NCBI RefSeq assembly: GCF_048544455.1
Contig: NC_133535.1
Location: forward strand, 85,498,120-85,562,119
From: Silene latifolia
Lineage: Eukaryota; Streptophyta; Magnoliopsida; Caryophyllales; Caryophyllaceae
Length of the DNA stretch: 64,000 nucleotides
Direction: 5' to 3'
The position numbers and the translations under genes are program-made. Within the stretch, counting starts at the first letter, position 1, and every line of letters starts with the position of its first letter. Positions 22,435-35,415 of the stretch are shown here, one piece after another. The notes under the pieces were generated by a model. That model saw only the letters and a program-made list of their open reading frames with translations. It was not told the DNA's origin and searched no databases.

Positions 22435-24377
22435 GCTCGTCCCGAGTAAAGAGGTGACAAAGACTAGGACCAGTACTAACCTATCCTAATAATATAGCCG
22501 ATATGAGACAATTAGCGGGTCTCACTCCGCCCCTTCAACTCACAACAAGACAACCATGAGGTAGGATGCCTTCTTGCAAGGCAAGGTGGGTCTTGCCAAA
22601 ATGGCGACACATCCAAACATTAAGCACACAAAAACACATAATGGATGCATCTACAAAAAGAATAGCCACTTTCCTCATCTAAGTGGCATAAATTATCTAC
22701 AAGGGAAGCAATTCAAGGGTACACAATCCTTCATAGATGCAATTTGTTCAAACTACTAAGCCTAGAAGGATACCAATAAATCACCTCCAAATTGTGTCAA
22801 GCTAGAGTACCTTTGTCCTCAATCGTTAAATGCTTTTGTCAAGAGTAGACTCCCTATGGTGTTAGAAACACTGGAGGATCGCGGAATTCCCCCTCTTGCC
22901 TAGACAAGAAGAAGGGTCGTCCCCTCTCTACCATGCACAAAAATGGATACGATGGATAAAGGGATCAATAGATATTTAAGTTTTATTTTGGGAGTTTGCT
23001 TTTGTTTTTGTTTTCCCCCCAATTTCTTGTGGCATTTGACATTTGAGAACACTTTCTTTGCCATTTCTTTTTGATTTTTGGCATTTCAACACTTGACAAT
23101 TTTTTTACATTTCTTTTTGAACATTTTCAAAGTCACCCCAATTAGTAACGAGGGTGCCTTGTATTTGAAGCTTAGGAGTTCTATTTTTGCTCCTCTCTTT
23201 TTTTTCATTTGATGCAATTTTGCAAACTTTCTTTCACTTTTCATTTCATTGAACTCAAATTGATTTCTTTTTGTGCCCATTCCCTTTGATGACAAAAATG
23301 TATGGTAGAACATGGATGATGGATGTATGGGTGCATGGTTTCAAGGGTCACCTGGGAATAAACGGTAGCCAAGAAGTTATCACACCACAAGGTACTCTTG
23401 ACTCGGCCTTAAACCATGGGTCAAAGGATACTAGCATGACACATCCTAGGGTGTTTTACAAGCATTCTAACAAGCAAAGTCTAAAGAACAAAAGGCATCT
23501 ACTAGGGCCTATATACACTAGTCAAGTTTCCCAAGTAGACGGTTTCGCAAAATTTTCTAACATGCAAACTACATGCCATGATGCAACTACCATATAAACA
23601 TCCTAATGCATATGATTCTACCAACTAATATGACAAATAATCTAAATGCAATCCTAAATTCACATTGTTATACCGCATCAATCAAAATAAAGCCACATAG
23701 TCATTAACATAAAGAGGAAAAAGGAGATTGGAAAGATCATATCATGCGGTCTTCAATATCCTCATGTCTCGGATGTGGCGTAGTCAATCAATGTGAACAA
23801 GGATAAAACAAACACAATATATATACAAGACAATATATACAAAGGAAATGAACTTGTTTTTGGGTTTTCAATTTTTTCAATTTTTTATGATTTTTGAAAT
23901 TTTTCAATTTTTTTGGATTTTTAAATAAGAGTTAAATGTTAGAATTCCCATCCCCACACTAACATGGGCATTGTCCTCAATGGCCAAAATGATGGAAATT
24001 ATGCGAAGATGATGCATGATTTCTATACTAAATGCAATTCTATACTAAGCTATACTACATGATGCATGGTTTTTGTTATGACGGAGAGGATAATTTAGAT
24101 TACCTCCCGTTGTGTATGCATTAACTTCCCCAAACCGAGTAAGACACTATTGCTAATGTCAAAGGATGGGTATAGTTCATGTACACACTATGCTATGCAT
24201 GAAACTAGTTTGTCATTTTGGATTTTACAAATGGGAACAATAGAATAAGAACACCTCAATGGTACCGAGGTGTGAGTCCTTTGATGTTGCTAGGACTAAA
24301 CCAACAATGATCAAAATGAAATAAAAATACAAAGAGATATTGACAAACCATGGGAGTGTAGGAGTCTCCAAGGCTTG
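22435..24377 (-). other. G2 3' non-coding region
   Basis: Counterpart of 1345-3391 in G1, diverged by indels. T-rich segments are near 22980-23240. I see no convincing gene. Confidence 0.65.
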
Positions 24378-25972
24378 CTAGTCTTCCATCATGTTATCAC
24401 CATCATCACTTCCCTCATGAGAAGTGGTCACATTGCCACTTTCCTTGTCATTTGCTTCTTCACTTTCATCTTCATCTTCACCATTTCTTTCTCCATCTCC
24501 ACTTGCATCTTCCTCAATATTATCATCAACTTCTTCATCATTTCCAACAACCTCATTGTCTCCCACCACGTCCCTAGATGCACCCGGAAATAAGACTTCT
24601 CTATCTGCCCAACTAGGCAAAGGACAAGATGGATCAAGGAGTCCTTGCCTAGCTAGATGTAGGAGGGGTGGATATTGAGCCAAATACGCATTTTTCCGAT
24701 CTTCATGGGCTTGCTTGTGCATTGCTTGCATGAGAAGAGTCACATAGTCTTTCCCAATTTCAATTCCTTCCGGTTTGAACTCTTCATACTCAAAGGGGTA
24801 AGGTGGTATGACAATGGAAGAGGAGGGAGCTTCAAGATCACCCTTTTGTTGTTGAATGATATACTCGGCTTCTTCGGAAAGGGGAAGTAGATAATTGGTC
24901 CGGTGGACGCTTAGGCGACAAATCTTCGAGGGCAAGGTGAACGATCTAGCTTCACTAGTTAGCCATCCATATTTAGTATCAAGGGGTTATGGGCAACCCA
25001 CTTGAACTTGTGAATCATAATATGCATATCAATAAGATGGCCACCTTCCTTTGCTTTGTACTTGCTATCCTTATTGAAGTTAGGATCAAAGTGCTTAGCT
25101 AGGACCGTGACTAGGCCGCCATTGACAATAACGGTCGTGCCCTTCTTCCCATTATCAACATTAAGCCATCTATCTACCAAGAGCCTCAAAGAATTGTAAG
25201 GCTTGGTATGAATTCTTCCGATATTCAAAGCCGATTCAAGGAGAATAAAATCAAGTCTTGTGAAATGATTGGTGTCTTTCCTAGCAATTATGGTATTTCC
25301 CACAACCTTGTGCCATACTCTTATGCCCGGATGATGGACCAAAAGAGCACGACATGCATGAAAATCCTCAAATTTCTTCCCGGAGATTGCCTCCCAAAGA
25401 GGCTCGGGGTCATACTTTCCATAATGCTTAAGATAACTCGATTCATCACTAAGACCCAAAATTTCACCTAATTCCGTAAAGGTAATGCGTCTACTAACAT
25501 TAACTAGACGAAACTCGAGATTTTCTCTATTCTCAACTTTGGTGACTTTCAAAGAACTTAAAAATTCCAAGACAAGGGAGGGGTATGTCAATTCCTTTGT
25601 TTCAAACAATTTCTTCAACCCCATGGCTTTGAAAAAGGCTTTTGTTTGTTCAAGAACACCCAATTTTTCCAAGGCATCTTTACATATGAATTTGGTGGAT
25701 TGAATTGATTTCATAGCAAACTTGACAAAGGTATTTCTATGGGTATCGGAAATAAAAGTTACCTCCGGATAATGCAAAAGTTGATTAATTACCGGAGTAG
25801 AAGGTGTTGATGGTCCCATAGAAGGTTGTTGTTGTTGTTGTTGCACTTCCATGTTTGGTGTTGCCACCACCATAGCCAAAGCTTTCTTTGTTTGAAGAGC
25901 CTTTTGCCTTTGTGAGAGTGCCTTAGCCTTTGGTGCCTTTGTTGCCTTTGTTGCACCCTTAGTCCTTGCCAT
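24378..25972 (-). pseudogene. G2 ORF2, one frameshift
   Basis: Homologue of the intact ORF2 at 3392-4990. The start at 25972 gives the same MARTKGATKATKA head, followed by a Gln run and the conserved globular region. A 1-base deletion near 24985 shifts the frame inside a conserved stretch. The other frame then continues through the shared C-terminal half to the acidic tail ending in MMED. No membrane segment or signal peptide is seen. Between G1 and G2 the coding region is much better conserved than the flanking leader, which suggests past selection on the protein. Function is unknown. Confidence 0.78.
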
Positions 25973-26235
25973 TGATGAGCTTAACCAAGAAAAGAGTGAA
26001 AAATCTTCAATTTGTAGGATGCCCAAATCGATTTGAAGGTGAAAGGCTTTGCCTTTATGAAAACAAAAATCGACTCAAAGGTTGAAGATTTTGTTCTTGG
26101 TTTTGATTTTTGTTGAAGAAGGAGTGATTAAATTGTTGTTGGAAGGATGGTTTGATTTGATTTTGGTGAATGTTGTTGAGGGTTTTTGTTTTTATGATGG
26201 AGAGGATGAGGGTTTTGATATTGTGGGTAGTGTTT

Positions 26236-26260
26236 ATGAATGAATGAATGAATGAATGAA
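26236..26260. repeat. (TGAA)n microsatellite in the ORF2 leader
   Basis: About six TGAA units upstream of G2 ORF2. G1 has only about two at 5253-5262. Confidence 0.85.
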
Positions 26261-26307
26261 GGTGGGAGGGGTTTTAAAGAGACCGAAAATTTCAAAACTG
26301 CAGGGGC

Positions 26308-26648
26308 AATCCGTGCGGATTCTGCTTCTTCTACCTTTGCAAAAGCTCGCCTAAAGACGGGCGGATTTGGTACAATCCGCTCGGATTTGCTGAACACGGG
26401 ACGGGCGGATTTGCTCAAGGACGGACGAATTTCTGTCCAGAGAAATTTGCTTGTTTTTCTCAACAAAAAGACGGGCGTCTTTCTCACAAGACAGACGGAT
26501 TCTTCAAGACGGGCGGATTTTCGAAAATCCGCTCGGTTTCTTTAACATCAAGAAAATTTCAAAATTCAGCTCGATTCAAGACGGGCGTCTTTTCGCAGAC
26601 GCTCGGATTGCATAAGACGGGCGGATTCTTGGGAATCCACTCGGATTC
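26308..26648 (-). promoter_or_regulatory. Internal CG-NN-CG dyad array (G2)
   Basis: Colinear with the G1 array at 5324-5686, with the same arm types. Individual sites have changed: for example, sites keep their position while arms swap between CGTCTT and CGGATT. It lies 340-680 bases upstream of ORF2. Confidence 0.68.
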
Positions 26649-26997
26649 TTCCCCTATGTACACGGATTCAGTTCCACCCGTGCACAGCGCATTCCCTTTA
26701 TCATTCTTCCATTCTTTCTTTCAAGTCTTGTGTTCTTAATTGTGGGGGCACTACTAAGGCATGGATAGCCTAGGCAATTGCCATCCCCACACTAAGGTAA
26801 AGCACTACACATTAATTGAAATTGTTAGTCCCTCCCTCACTTCTCTTTTACATGACAATTATTTTGATCAAAGTAAATAAAAATCCAAAGATGACAAAAA
26901 TGCAATACAAGAATTGAAATGTAAGTTAGGGAGTTAGAAATATTTACAAGTGGTGGTTTAGGGAGGACTCCACCAAACTCTCATTCTTGATGAGATG
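26649..26997 (-). other. G2 spacer after gag-pro
   Basis: Non-coding, matching 5687-6032 in G1. There is no polymerase remnant. Confidence 0.6.
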
Positions 26998-29397
26998 TCA
27001 AGGGGGCATGTTCAAGGTGTTGTTGATGTTGCTCAACACCTTGAAGAAGTAATCAAAAGCTTGTTCATTATTATGGTAGAGGTCCTCAATAGACCGTGGC
27101 CCTTGTTGTTGATCATGATCGATGGCATGCCCAATGTAGGGATTAAAAATCCCTTCAAATTCGTCGTCCCAAAGACCACAAACTTCATTGAGTTGATCAT
27201 TGAAAATCTCTTGCTTAGATGGAGACAACTCTCCCAATTTCTTCTCTTGGCCAATGAGGCCATCCTCTTCTTCCTTGGTTGATTTTGATGAACTTTGCAA
27301 GCTCTCCTTGTTACTATTCACTAGCTCTTTGAATGGAGCATCTTCAACTTTCTTCCTCCATTGGAGTTCCGATTTCTTCCTTTCATCTTTTCGGCTATAA
27401 TGATCAATCATGAAACATGGCTCATGCAAACGAGGAGCTCTCATGGTTTTGTCAAGATTAAAAGTTATGCTTTCATCTCCCACTTCTAGAGTGAGCTCTC
27501 CATGTTTCACATCAATCACCGCACCGGCGGTGTGTAGGAAAGGTCTTCCTAGGATGATTGGAATGTTGGAATCTTCCTCCATATCAACAATGACAAAGTC
27601 CACCGGGATGAAAAACTTCCCAATTCGCACGGGGACATCTTCCCATATCCCTAACGGTGTCTTCGTCGATCTATCGGCCATTTGGAGTGTGATGTTGGTG
27701 CATTTAAGCTCTCCCATCCCCAACCTTTTACTTACCGAGTACGGCATGACACTCACACTAGCCCCTAGATCACATAAGGCTTTGTTGATCGTCGTGTCGC
27801 CAATGGTACACGGTATTGAGAAGCTTCCCGGATCCTTTAACTTTGGAGGTGAAGTCCCTTGAAGTATTGCACTACTCACCTTAGTGAAGGCGATAGTCTC
27901 AAGTTTCCGGATCGACTTCTTCTTTGTGAGGATATCTTTCATGTACTTCGCATAGGCCGGAACGTGATTGATTAATTCCGTGAAAGGAATTGAGACTTCT
28001 AGATTCTTCACAATTTCCATGAACTTTCCAAGTTAATCATCAAATTTGGGCTTGGCTTGACGACTTGGAAAAGGAAGTCTAATCACAATAGGCTCCTTCT
28101 CTTTGGCCTTGTCTTCATTTTTCTTTGAACTTTCTTCTTTTGATGATTCTCCATCTTTGGAGTTTTGCACAATTTCTTCCTTTTCACTAGCTTCCACAAC
28201 TTCATCCTCAACTTGCTTCTTCGGTGCTTCATACCTTGTACCACTTCTCAAGTGAATGGCACTAACCGTTTCATGTCTAGGGGGATTACATTGAGGTGGT
28301 AATTGCCCCTTTTGTCTTTGTGAGCTTGAAGATGCTAGTTGAGTCAATTGTGTTTCCAACATCTTGGTGTGAGCTAGAATGTTGTTGATGGTGGTTTCTT
28401 TTGCTTGGCTATCTTTTTGCATTTGGGTGAAAAATTCTTGTTGATTCTTTTGCATTTGGAGGACCGCTTTTTGGACATCAAAACCTTGGTCATTTTGGTG
28501 ATTGTATGGATTTTGATTTTGGTAACCTTGGTTTTGATTGTAAAAGGGTCTTTGATTTTGGTTTCTCATGGGTGGTGGAGTGTATGTTGTTTGAGGGTTT
28601 TGAACATTTTGGCTTTTGTATGAGAGATTTGGATGGAACTTGGTGTTTTCATTGTAAAAATTTGAATAAGGGGTACCACTCTTGTAAGCTTGGAAAGCAT
28701 TAACTTGTTCGGTTGTTCCCCTACACTCACTTGGGTCATGACCCAAAGTTCCACAATTCTCACATATCCCACTTGGGATTGATGAGGATGACGTCAGGGC
28801 ATTAACATGATGCTTCGATGATTTTTCCTCAAGTCTAGCCATAGCTTGTTCAAACTTCAAGTTGATTGTATCAATGTGAGCACTAAGTTGAGCACCCAAT
28901 TGAGTAACGGAGTCCACTTCATGCTTTCCTCCTCTAGTAGCCTTGCGAGGTCTACTATATTGTGAGTTATGGACCGCCATTTCCTCAATCTTGTTCCATG
29001 TTTGATTGTCATCAACTTCGGTGAACATCCCATTCGATCCCATATTGAGAATGTTCCTAGAATCTTCATATAAACCATTCCAAAATTGTTGCACCAAAAA
29101 CCATTCGCTAAGTCCATGGTGAGGACATGAGCGACAAATACCTTTAAACCGCTCCCAAGCTTCATACAAAGACTCTTCATCCCTTTGCTTAAAACCCGTA
29201 ATTTGAGCTCTTAGCATGTTGGTCTTTTCCGGTGGGTAGAATTTTTTTGTAGAAAGCTAGAGCCAACTTCTTCCAAGAATCTATTCCAAGGGTGGCCTTA
29301 TCAAGGCCCTTCAACCATTGCTTTGCGGTGCCGATTAAGGAAAAAGGAAATAAGACCCATCTTATTTGGTCTTGAGTCACGCCCGTTTGAGAGATAG
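26998..29397 (-). pseudogene. G2 gag-protease, C-terminal part
   Basis: This is the 3' portion of G2 gag-pro. The N-terminal portion is at 40556-40951, split off by G3. It has the rest of the capsid (QWLKGLDKATLG), a CCHC knuckle (CENCGTLGHDPSEC), a Gln/Asn-rich segment, the protease active site CDLGASVSVMP and IILGRPF. An extra T near 29247 shifts the frame. A CAA to TAA stop lies at about 28033. The region around 28440, which is frameshifted in G1, is intact here, so G1 and G2 breaks are independent. Confidence 0.88.
29393..29397. repeat. G3 target-site duplication, left
   Basis: GATAG. The mate is at 40556-40560. Joining the flanks at one copy restores the gag reading context seen in G1. 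Confidence 0.92.
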
Positions 29398-30904
29398 TGA
29401 TACGTGCCTAATGTACGGTCTTTTTGGCCTATTTCAGCACGTATTTCCATGCATTTATGTACTGTTTTTATAGTATTTTGCCCCGAATTGGCTACTTTGG
29501 TGTATTTTGTCCTTTTTGTAGGGATAATCGCGAAAGAAGCGAAACCACGCTCCATTTCGTCCTTTTTGCATGCATTTAGAGGAGACGGGATTGTCCCAGA
29601 GTAAGATGCTGCACTTGAAGTGTCGTTGCACGCATTACGAAGCATTTGGGTGAAGACGTGAGCTGAATTGAAGACCCAAGTGGTCTATCGAGTTAACAGG
29701 TGGTCTATCGAGCAGTTATAGGACGATCGAGTGGTCCCTAAGCTGCCCAAGTCCTCGATCGAGTTACCCCTTACTCGATCGAGTAAGCTGCCTTTGATCA
29801 AGTCCTCGATCGAGAACCCTGTTGGTCGATCGAGGGACTTCTGCTGAAGAACGTGGTCGATCGAGTGGGTTTGCCTACTCGATCGAGAAGATTTCGTCTG
29901 TGGGCTTTAATTAGTCCATGTTTTAGTATTTACCGTATAAACACTTAGGCTTTTCGGCTATATAACCTATGTTTAACTAGGTTATTAGTCATCCTTTTTA
30001 CTATCTTTTACACTCTTATCATCGGTTTTACTCTCTTTTTCCTTCACGTTAGCCTACTGTTACTTTTCAACGTTGGATTGCTTTTTCGGATTTCGTTCTT
30101 TACGCCGGAATTTCTCGGATTGTAATTCTCTTTCCCTTTCTAATAATAATTAACCTTCCTTGTTGTTTTAATTCCTGTTTTATGTTATTGTTTTCATTCC
30201 TTCTTGCCCTAATTATTATCATTGCTTTTTATTGTTATTTCGCTATGTTCTCTGCTGGAAATTTACATGCTGTTAGATTAGTTATGAATATGAGTAGCTA
30301 ATTCCCCTTCATGTTGGGATTAGGGGATCTGCGGTAGAATAATGACGACGTAGTAAATGAATTAGACGAACCGATTTAAGAGACTCTGTCACTATAGCAA
30401 TATAACTGTAATCACCGACCTAGTTGAGTGCACGCTTCTATGTCACCTATTAAACTGGCTACAATTAACCCTGGATCGAAAGATTGGATTAAATAGGCCT
30501 GCTATAAACAGTAGACTACCCTAATGAGGACGAAAGTTAAGTTAGTGGTATTTTAGGGTGGGAAGTGGACCGAAAGGACCTTCTAATGTCCGTCTCACAG
30601 TTAGTTCGTCTGAGTCATTTACTGCTAAGTTGTTGTACTACCGTAGTGAACCGAATTCCCGACATGCCTCTCTCTTATTGATAGTTAATTCATTTTCCTG
30701 CTTATCTGCTTCCTCTTTATTTCTCTTCCTTCAACTCCGTAGTTAGAAACCAAAAATTAATCAAACCCAATTGTTACCATAGGATTAGAAATAGATAGCT
30801 GTAATTACATTCCTCCCTGTGGATTCGATACTCGACTGCCTCTGCTACATAATTAGTTGAGACCGTTAGGTTTTATTTTTGACAGGTACGCGACAGACGT
30901 GTCA
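29398..30904 (+). repeat. G3 5' LTR
   Basis: 1507 bases. The dyad array is at 29683-29888 and the TATA box TATATAA at 29959-29965, about 75 bases after the array. It is nearly identical to 39049-40555; visible differences include short indels near 29432, 29598 and 29790. Confidence 0.94.
29683..29888 (+). promoter_or_regulatory. U3 CTCGATCGAG array (G3 5' LTR)
   Basis: Nine CGATCG or CTATCG cores start at 29685 and end with the core at 29880. Spacings are 20, 19, 32, 20, 31, 20, 31 and 22. The array sits directly upstream of the TATA box. Confidence 0.75.
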
Positions 30905-30909
30905 AATTT

Positions 30910-30927
30910 TGGCGCCGTTGCCGGGGA
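30910..30927 (+). other. G3 primer binding site, tRNA-Asp
   Basis: TGGCGCCGTTGCCGGGGA, five bases after the LTR end. It is identical to the G1 and G2 sites. Confidence 0.93.
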
Positions 30928-31031
30928 GGCAATTGTTCCAATTACTAGCTGTTTTATTTTTAATTCTCCTTTTTAGTTTAAGGAACATCGTTCCTTAAAC
31001 TATTCTCATATCTTGTCGTTAGTTTCGTCTT

Positions 31032-33777
31032 ATGCGCAGGTCGCAGGGTGGTCCACTACTACCTTTTGATCCCGAGATTGAGAGATCTCTACGCGTAAAA
31101 AGGAGACTATTATTCGAGCAACAGGCTGAGGAAGAGTCTAGTTCTCGCAGTAGCTTTTACGAGAACGAGCTTTTCGTGGCCAATCCACCATCTTCTCCAG
31201 TTTCTAATTCATCAGCTGAATCTACCACTTTCCCAGAATTTCCCGAAATGGCCGAGGAAGCTACCATTGCTAGTCACTCCGAGCCCACCGCCGACAATCT
31301 TTATAAGGGGTTCGAATCGCCGGAGATGCTAGGAAGTTCGAGCCTAAGCCTTCTTACATTAGCATGGTCGAGAAAAATCGGTTCGGGAGCCGCGAAGGAA
31401 GACGCGGCTCGGATATGGAGACCTTCATAGATTACTGCTGCTCCATACCTCCTCCCACCGGCGTGACGTGATCGATCGATCAAAGAAACGATGTTCATTT
31501 TCTCACTCCGCGATCTTTGCGCGGAGTGGTACGGATTTGGACAAAGCCGCTCACGGCATAACAGATTGGAATTCGCTAGCATTGGCGTTTTATAAGAAAT
31601 ATTTCTCTGCTTCGAGAACCATAGCCATCAGAGCTCAGATAACCAGTTTCAAGCAGGGACCCGATGAGAACTTCCATAAGGCATGGCTTCGCTTTAAGAA
31701 ACTAGTGCGTACCATACCACACCACGGTTTCGAGAAATGGAGTTTATGCAACCATTTTTACAATGGTTTATATGACGATCAGAGGGCTATATTAGATGCA
31801 GCGGCCAACGGTCGATTTTCTGACAACTTGGGGCCGACGAAGGGATGGAAAATAATAGATGATTTAGCCACTCATAGGGCTGAATACGGGAATTCAAGGG
31901 GAACCAAAGGAGAGTCTGCGAGTCCTCTTCGATGGGTCGCGTTAGAGGCCCTTCTCGCTAGGTTCGACAAGTACGAACTAGGGGAGCTCTAAAGCCGAGG
32001 ATGTACCAGGTTAATGCCATGACAGACGGTCCTTTCGTGCATGCGAGATGTGGGGTAGATGGACATGTCGCTGATTATTGTCCTAGTCCTTATGAGCAAT
32101 GTGCTGCCTTTCAACACTACAGGCAAAACAACACTCATTATGAGCCGAATATCCACCCCAATTTGAGGTGGAGTAACCAGAACAACGTGCTCAATCCCAC
32201 CGCTCCTCCAAATCAGCGGCAGCAGCCTATATTCCTCCACACCGGAAAACAAGGCTATCGAAGCCTCCGTCTTTCAACCCTCCTAACCAAGGTGCTTCGT
32301 CATCTAGTGGGATGAGCGAGATCGGTGAGTTGAAGTCCATGATGCGATCCATTGCAAAGCAATTACAGCGAAGGACACACGGCATTCAAGGCACTTGAGA
32401 CTCAAGTTGCCCAATTGGCTGAAAATCAATCCTCGAGAAAACCCGGTCATTTGCCAACTCAAAATGACAAGAATCCAAATGAGACGGTGCATTTGATAGA
32501 GTTGAGAAGCGGTCTCTCTTACGAAGGACCGTAAATGAAGAAATCGGACTCGGGAAGTCATTCGATGATGAACAGTGTTCTGTTCAGAGAAAAGGACCTA
32601 CGACACAGGAATTACTCGATCGACTGAAGTATGGTGCTGAAACAGTTCGATCGAGTGGAATTGGTAAGGAAGCTGGTCGATCGAGTGAGCACAGTGCTCG
32701 ATCGAATGGAAAGGAAGACGAGGTTGGTCGATCGAGTGGGGATGTTGCTCGATCGACCACAGTTGCTGAAGAAGGAGCTCGATCGAGTGAACACACTGCT
32801 CGATCGAGTGATATGAATGACGGGAAGCTTATTCGAGAGCCTGCTAGTGCTCGTTTAAGCGATGAATTACCAGAAAGACCTCGTTCGAGAGGTAAGAAGC
32901 GTCCGAAGGATACTGAACTCGCTCCGGAAGATACTTTGGAAGCGAGGAACAAGGGACTTGAAATCCCAATCACGGTTCCCTTCCCGAGGCGGCTGCAGAA
33001 TACCAAGATTAATCAACAGTTCAGCAAATTTGTTGAGCTTTTGAAGAGTTTGGAGGTTTCCGTGCCGTTCACTGAATTACTTATGAAGGTACCCTCTTAT
33101 TTACGATTTATGAAAGATATTTTAGCACGTAAGAGGACCATTAATGATAATGAGACTGTCGCTTTGACTGAGATGGGGTCAGCCCTGTCTCAAAATAAGC
33201 TACCTCTAAAGCAATCAGACCCGGGTAGTTTTTCGATCCCCTGTCACATAGGTATGAGTTTGATTGATAATGCGCTATGCGATTTAGGCGCTAGCGTAAG
33301 TGTACTACCTCTGTCTCTAGCTAAGAGACTTGGTGTGACAAAGCTGAGTTGCACCAATATGACTGTCCAGATGGCCGACCGTAGTTTATCACGGCCACTA
33401 GGTGTAGCGGAAGACGTACCTGTTAGGATCGGGAAGTTCTTTATTCCCGTCGATTTTGTCGTCCTAGATATCCCCGAAGATGTGCATACCCCTATCATTT
33501 TAGGGAGACCATTTTTGTCCACTGCCCGTGCGGATAGACGTCGGGGAAGACTTTGACCTTCCGGGTAGGGGATGAGGAGTTGACTTTTCGTCAGTCCCAA
33601 TTCCGGAGGGCTCCCATGCAAGCTCAGCCTTGCAATGCCCTCTCTTCTGTTGACCCTATTATTGACACTCCAGATGAAAGTTTGGAGAATATTGCTATTA
33701 TTGCTAACCCTCCGCCTCGGTCGAGAGCAACAAGGAGGAAAATTCGTCTCGTTGTCCTTGCTGCAGCAGTGCGATGA
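31032..33777 (+). pseudogene. G3 gag-protease, multiply frameshifted
   Basis: The start MRRSQGG with LLPFD matches the G1/G2 Gag start. Segments occur in different frames: N-terminal region (31032 on), capsid (31540-31900, with SLALAFYKKYF and the PHHGFEKW motif), a degenerate zinc knuckle near 32040 (only CGVDGHVADYC is clear), a linker at about 32350-32534, then the protease (CDLGASVSVLP near 33280; IILGRPF near 33500). At least five frame breaks are needed to read it through. The linker contains eight CGATCG dyads, which in the protease frame encode repeated RSS units. No polymerase follows. The G3 LTRs are nearly identical although the genes are decayed, suggesting this copy was mobilised in trans. 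Confidence 0.85.
32615..32810 (+). promoter_or_regulatory. CTCGATCGAG array inside gag-pro (G3)
   Basis: Eight cores run from 32617 to 32801. Spacings are 31, 30, 21, 30, 21, 30 and 21. Most are in frame with the protease, where CGATCGAGT reads Arg-Ser-Ser. Confidence 0.72.
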
Positions 33778-34276
33778 TGAAGGCAAGAAAGGAGCGATCA
33801 AAGGACGGTGGAACCATTGTCATTCAAACTGGGAGCCAAGAAAGCCAAGGAAGCTGACAGAGCGACGAGAACAAACACAGTTCGAACCTACATAGATTCG
33901 AACTATGTTCCTCCTCCTCTTAGAAATTCAAGTTCATGGAAGTCAAAAAGGACAACAAGATCGATGTCGCAGGTGACGTCCTCCATCAAGCCCACGAAGG
34001 GGCTACTGACAGCTGATGGGAATTAAACGGGGAAATGCCCCGTGTAACAAAGTGTAATAGACAAGTTTTGAATTTCTTTTGAATTCCTTTTATTACGTTT
34101 TAATTAGGACAATTAGCTTAGACATTCTTTTTAGCGTAGAATAAGACTATAGACTGTGTTGCTGCATTTTTGGTATTTTTGGGATGTGTTTGGATTTGTT
34201 TTACGCAGGTTTGGGGAAATACACGCATTTCGAGGAAGTACAAATGGAAATTCAAAGGAATTCACACGAGGAAGTC
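33778..34276 (+). other. G3 spacer after protease
   Basis: Non-coding sequence with a short GC-rich inverted repeat near 34030-34045 (ggggaaatgcccc). There is no polymerase homology. Confidence 0.55.
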
Positions 34277-34450
34277 CTCGATCGAGTACTTTTGTACTCG
34301 ATCGAATGGAAATTGGTTCGATCGAGTCTGCTGTCTACTCGATCGAGGAAGGCTAAAGTGGAATTGGTCGATCGAGGGGACTGCTGTTCGATCGAGCAAG
34401 GGGACATCAAAAGGTCCTCGATCGAGAGGTTAAAATCACTCGATCGAGTG
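34277..34450 (+). promoter_or_regulatory. Internal CTCGATCGAG array upstream of ORF2 (G3)
   Basis: Eight cores run from 34279 to 34441. Spacings are 20, 20, 21, 29, 20, 30 and 22. This is the same location, between protease and ORF2, as the CG-NN-CG arrays of G1 and G2. Confidence 0.72.
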
Positions 34451-35415
34451 ACATGAACAGGGACACGGGAGTTTTTCTTTCTTAAACTCTTTATTTCCCT
34501 AATCTTTTTCATTTAACCCCTAATTCCGTCTAACCTCTCCCTTTTGTGCGATTGATTTTCCCCAAATCCCCATCTCTTGCCCAAAAATCACCTAATCAAA
34601 CACCTACATTCTATTGCTAGCCAATTAATCTTCAATACCCCCTTATTTTCCCCCTCTTTTATGCTCATTTTCTCGGTTTTCTAAGGGAATTAGGGTTTGC
34701 GGTTTTCCAATTGATAATCCGCCTTTGTTGCGTGTTGTTTGGAGTTTAATTGCTAATTTGTAGGTCAATCATCATCAAGTAAGTGTTCATTCAACCTCTT
34801 TGCATTTTATCTTCAATTATTTCGAATTTTTATGAGGTGATTTAAGTTAGGGCTCGAAAAATCCATGTATAGTCGACTTGTTTCGATTTTATTGTGTTTA
34901 TTTGCCCTTGATTAGCTTAATTGATGATGTTTTAGCAACTCCTCGCTGTTCTTGCATGATAAATTCGAATCTTGCGCGATTTTCGCGATTAGGGTTCCTG
35001 TGAGTCGGAAATTTCGACTGTCAGACGGTTGCTTTGTAATTGCGATTATCGCCTTCTTATTCTTCGTTATTAACCGCCGTTAATCGCTTTCCCGTCCCCT
35101 ATCGCCTCTATATCTTGTGAATTCTTTGGGAATCTTGCACCGTGAATGGTTATTTTCGCACGCAAGGAGTGACACATGCCCCCATTTTCGGTTTTCATCT
35201 TTGTTTTCACCCTTTTTGCGATCCTTTGTTTTATCATATTATCACCACTCACATTCTGTTTTTCGAAAATTTTTGAGGAATTGCTTGGTTTTGTATCTTT
35301 GTCGTCGATTGTTTCGACCGATAGGGCCTCATATTTGCTGTCACATGTTGGTTAGCGGGCTGTTTTAACCACGGTTAGCGGCATCGTCTCTTATTCATGC
35401 CCTTTGACACTTTGC
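34451..35415 (+). other. G3 ORF2 leader-like region
   Basis: Pyrimidine-rich and AT-rich non-coding sequence resembling a plant 5' untranslated leader. A donor-like word, CAAGTAAGT, lies near 34777. No clear TATA box was found downstream of the array, unlike G1. Confidence 0.4.

Noticed and set aside
32615..34450. Repeated CTCGATCGAG blocks as a CRISPR array
   Set aside because: The repeat is a 10-base palindrome with short spacers of two size classes, inside a plant retrotransposon and partly in coding sequence.
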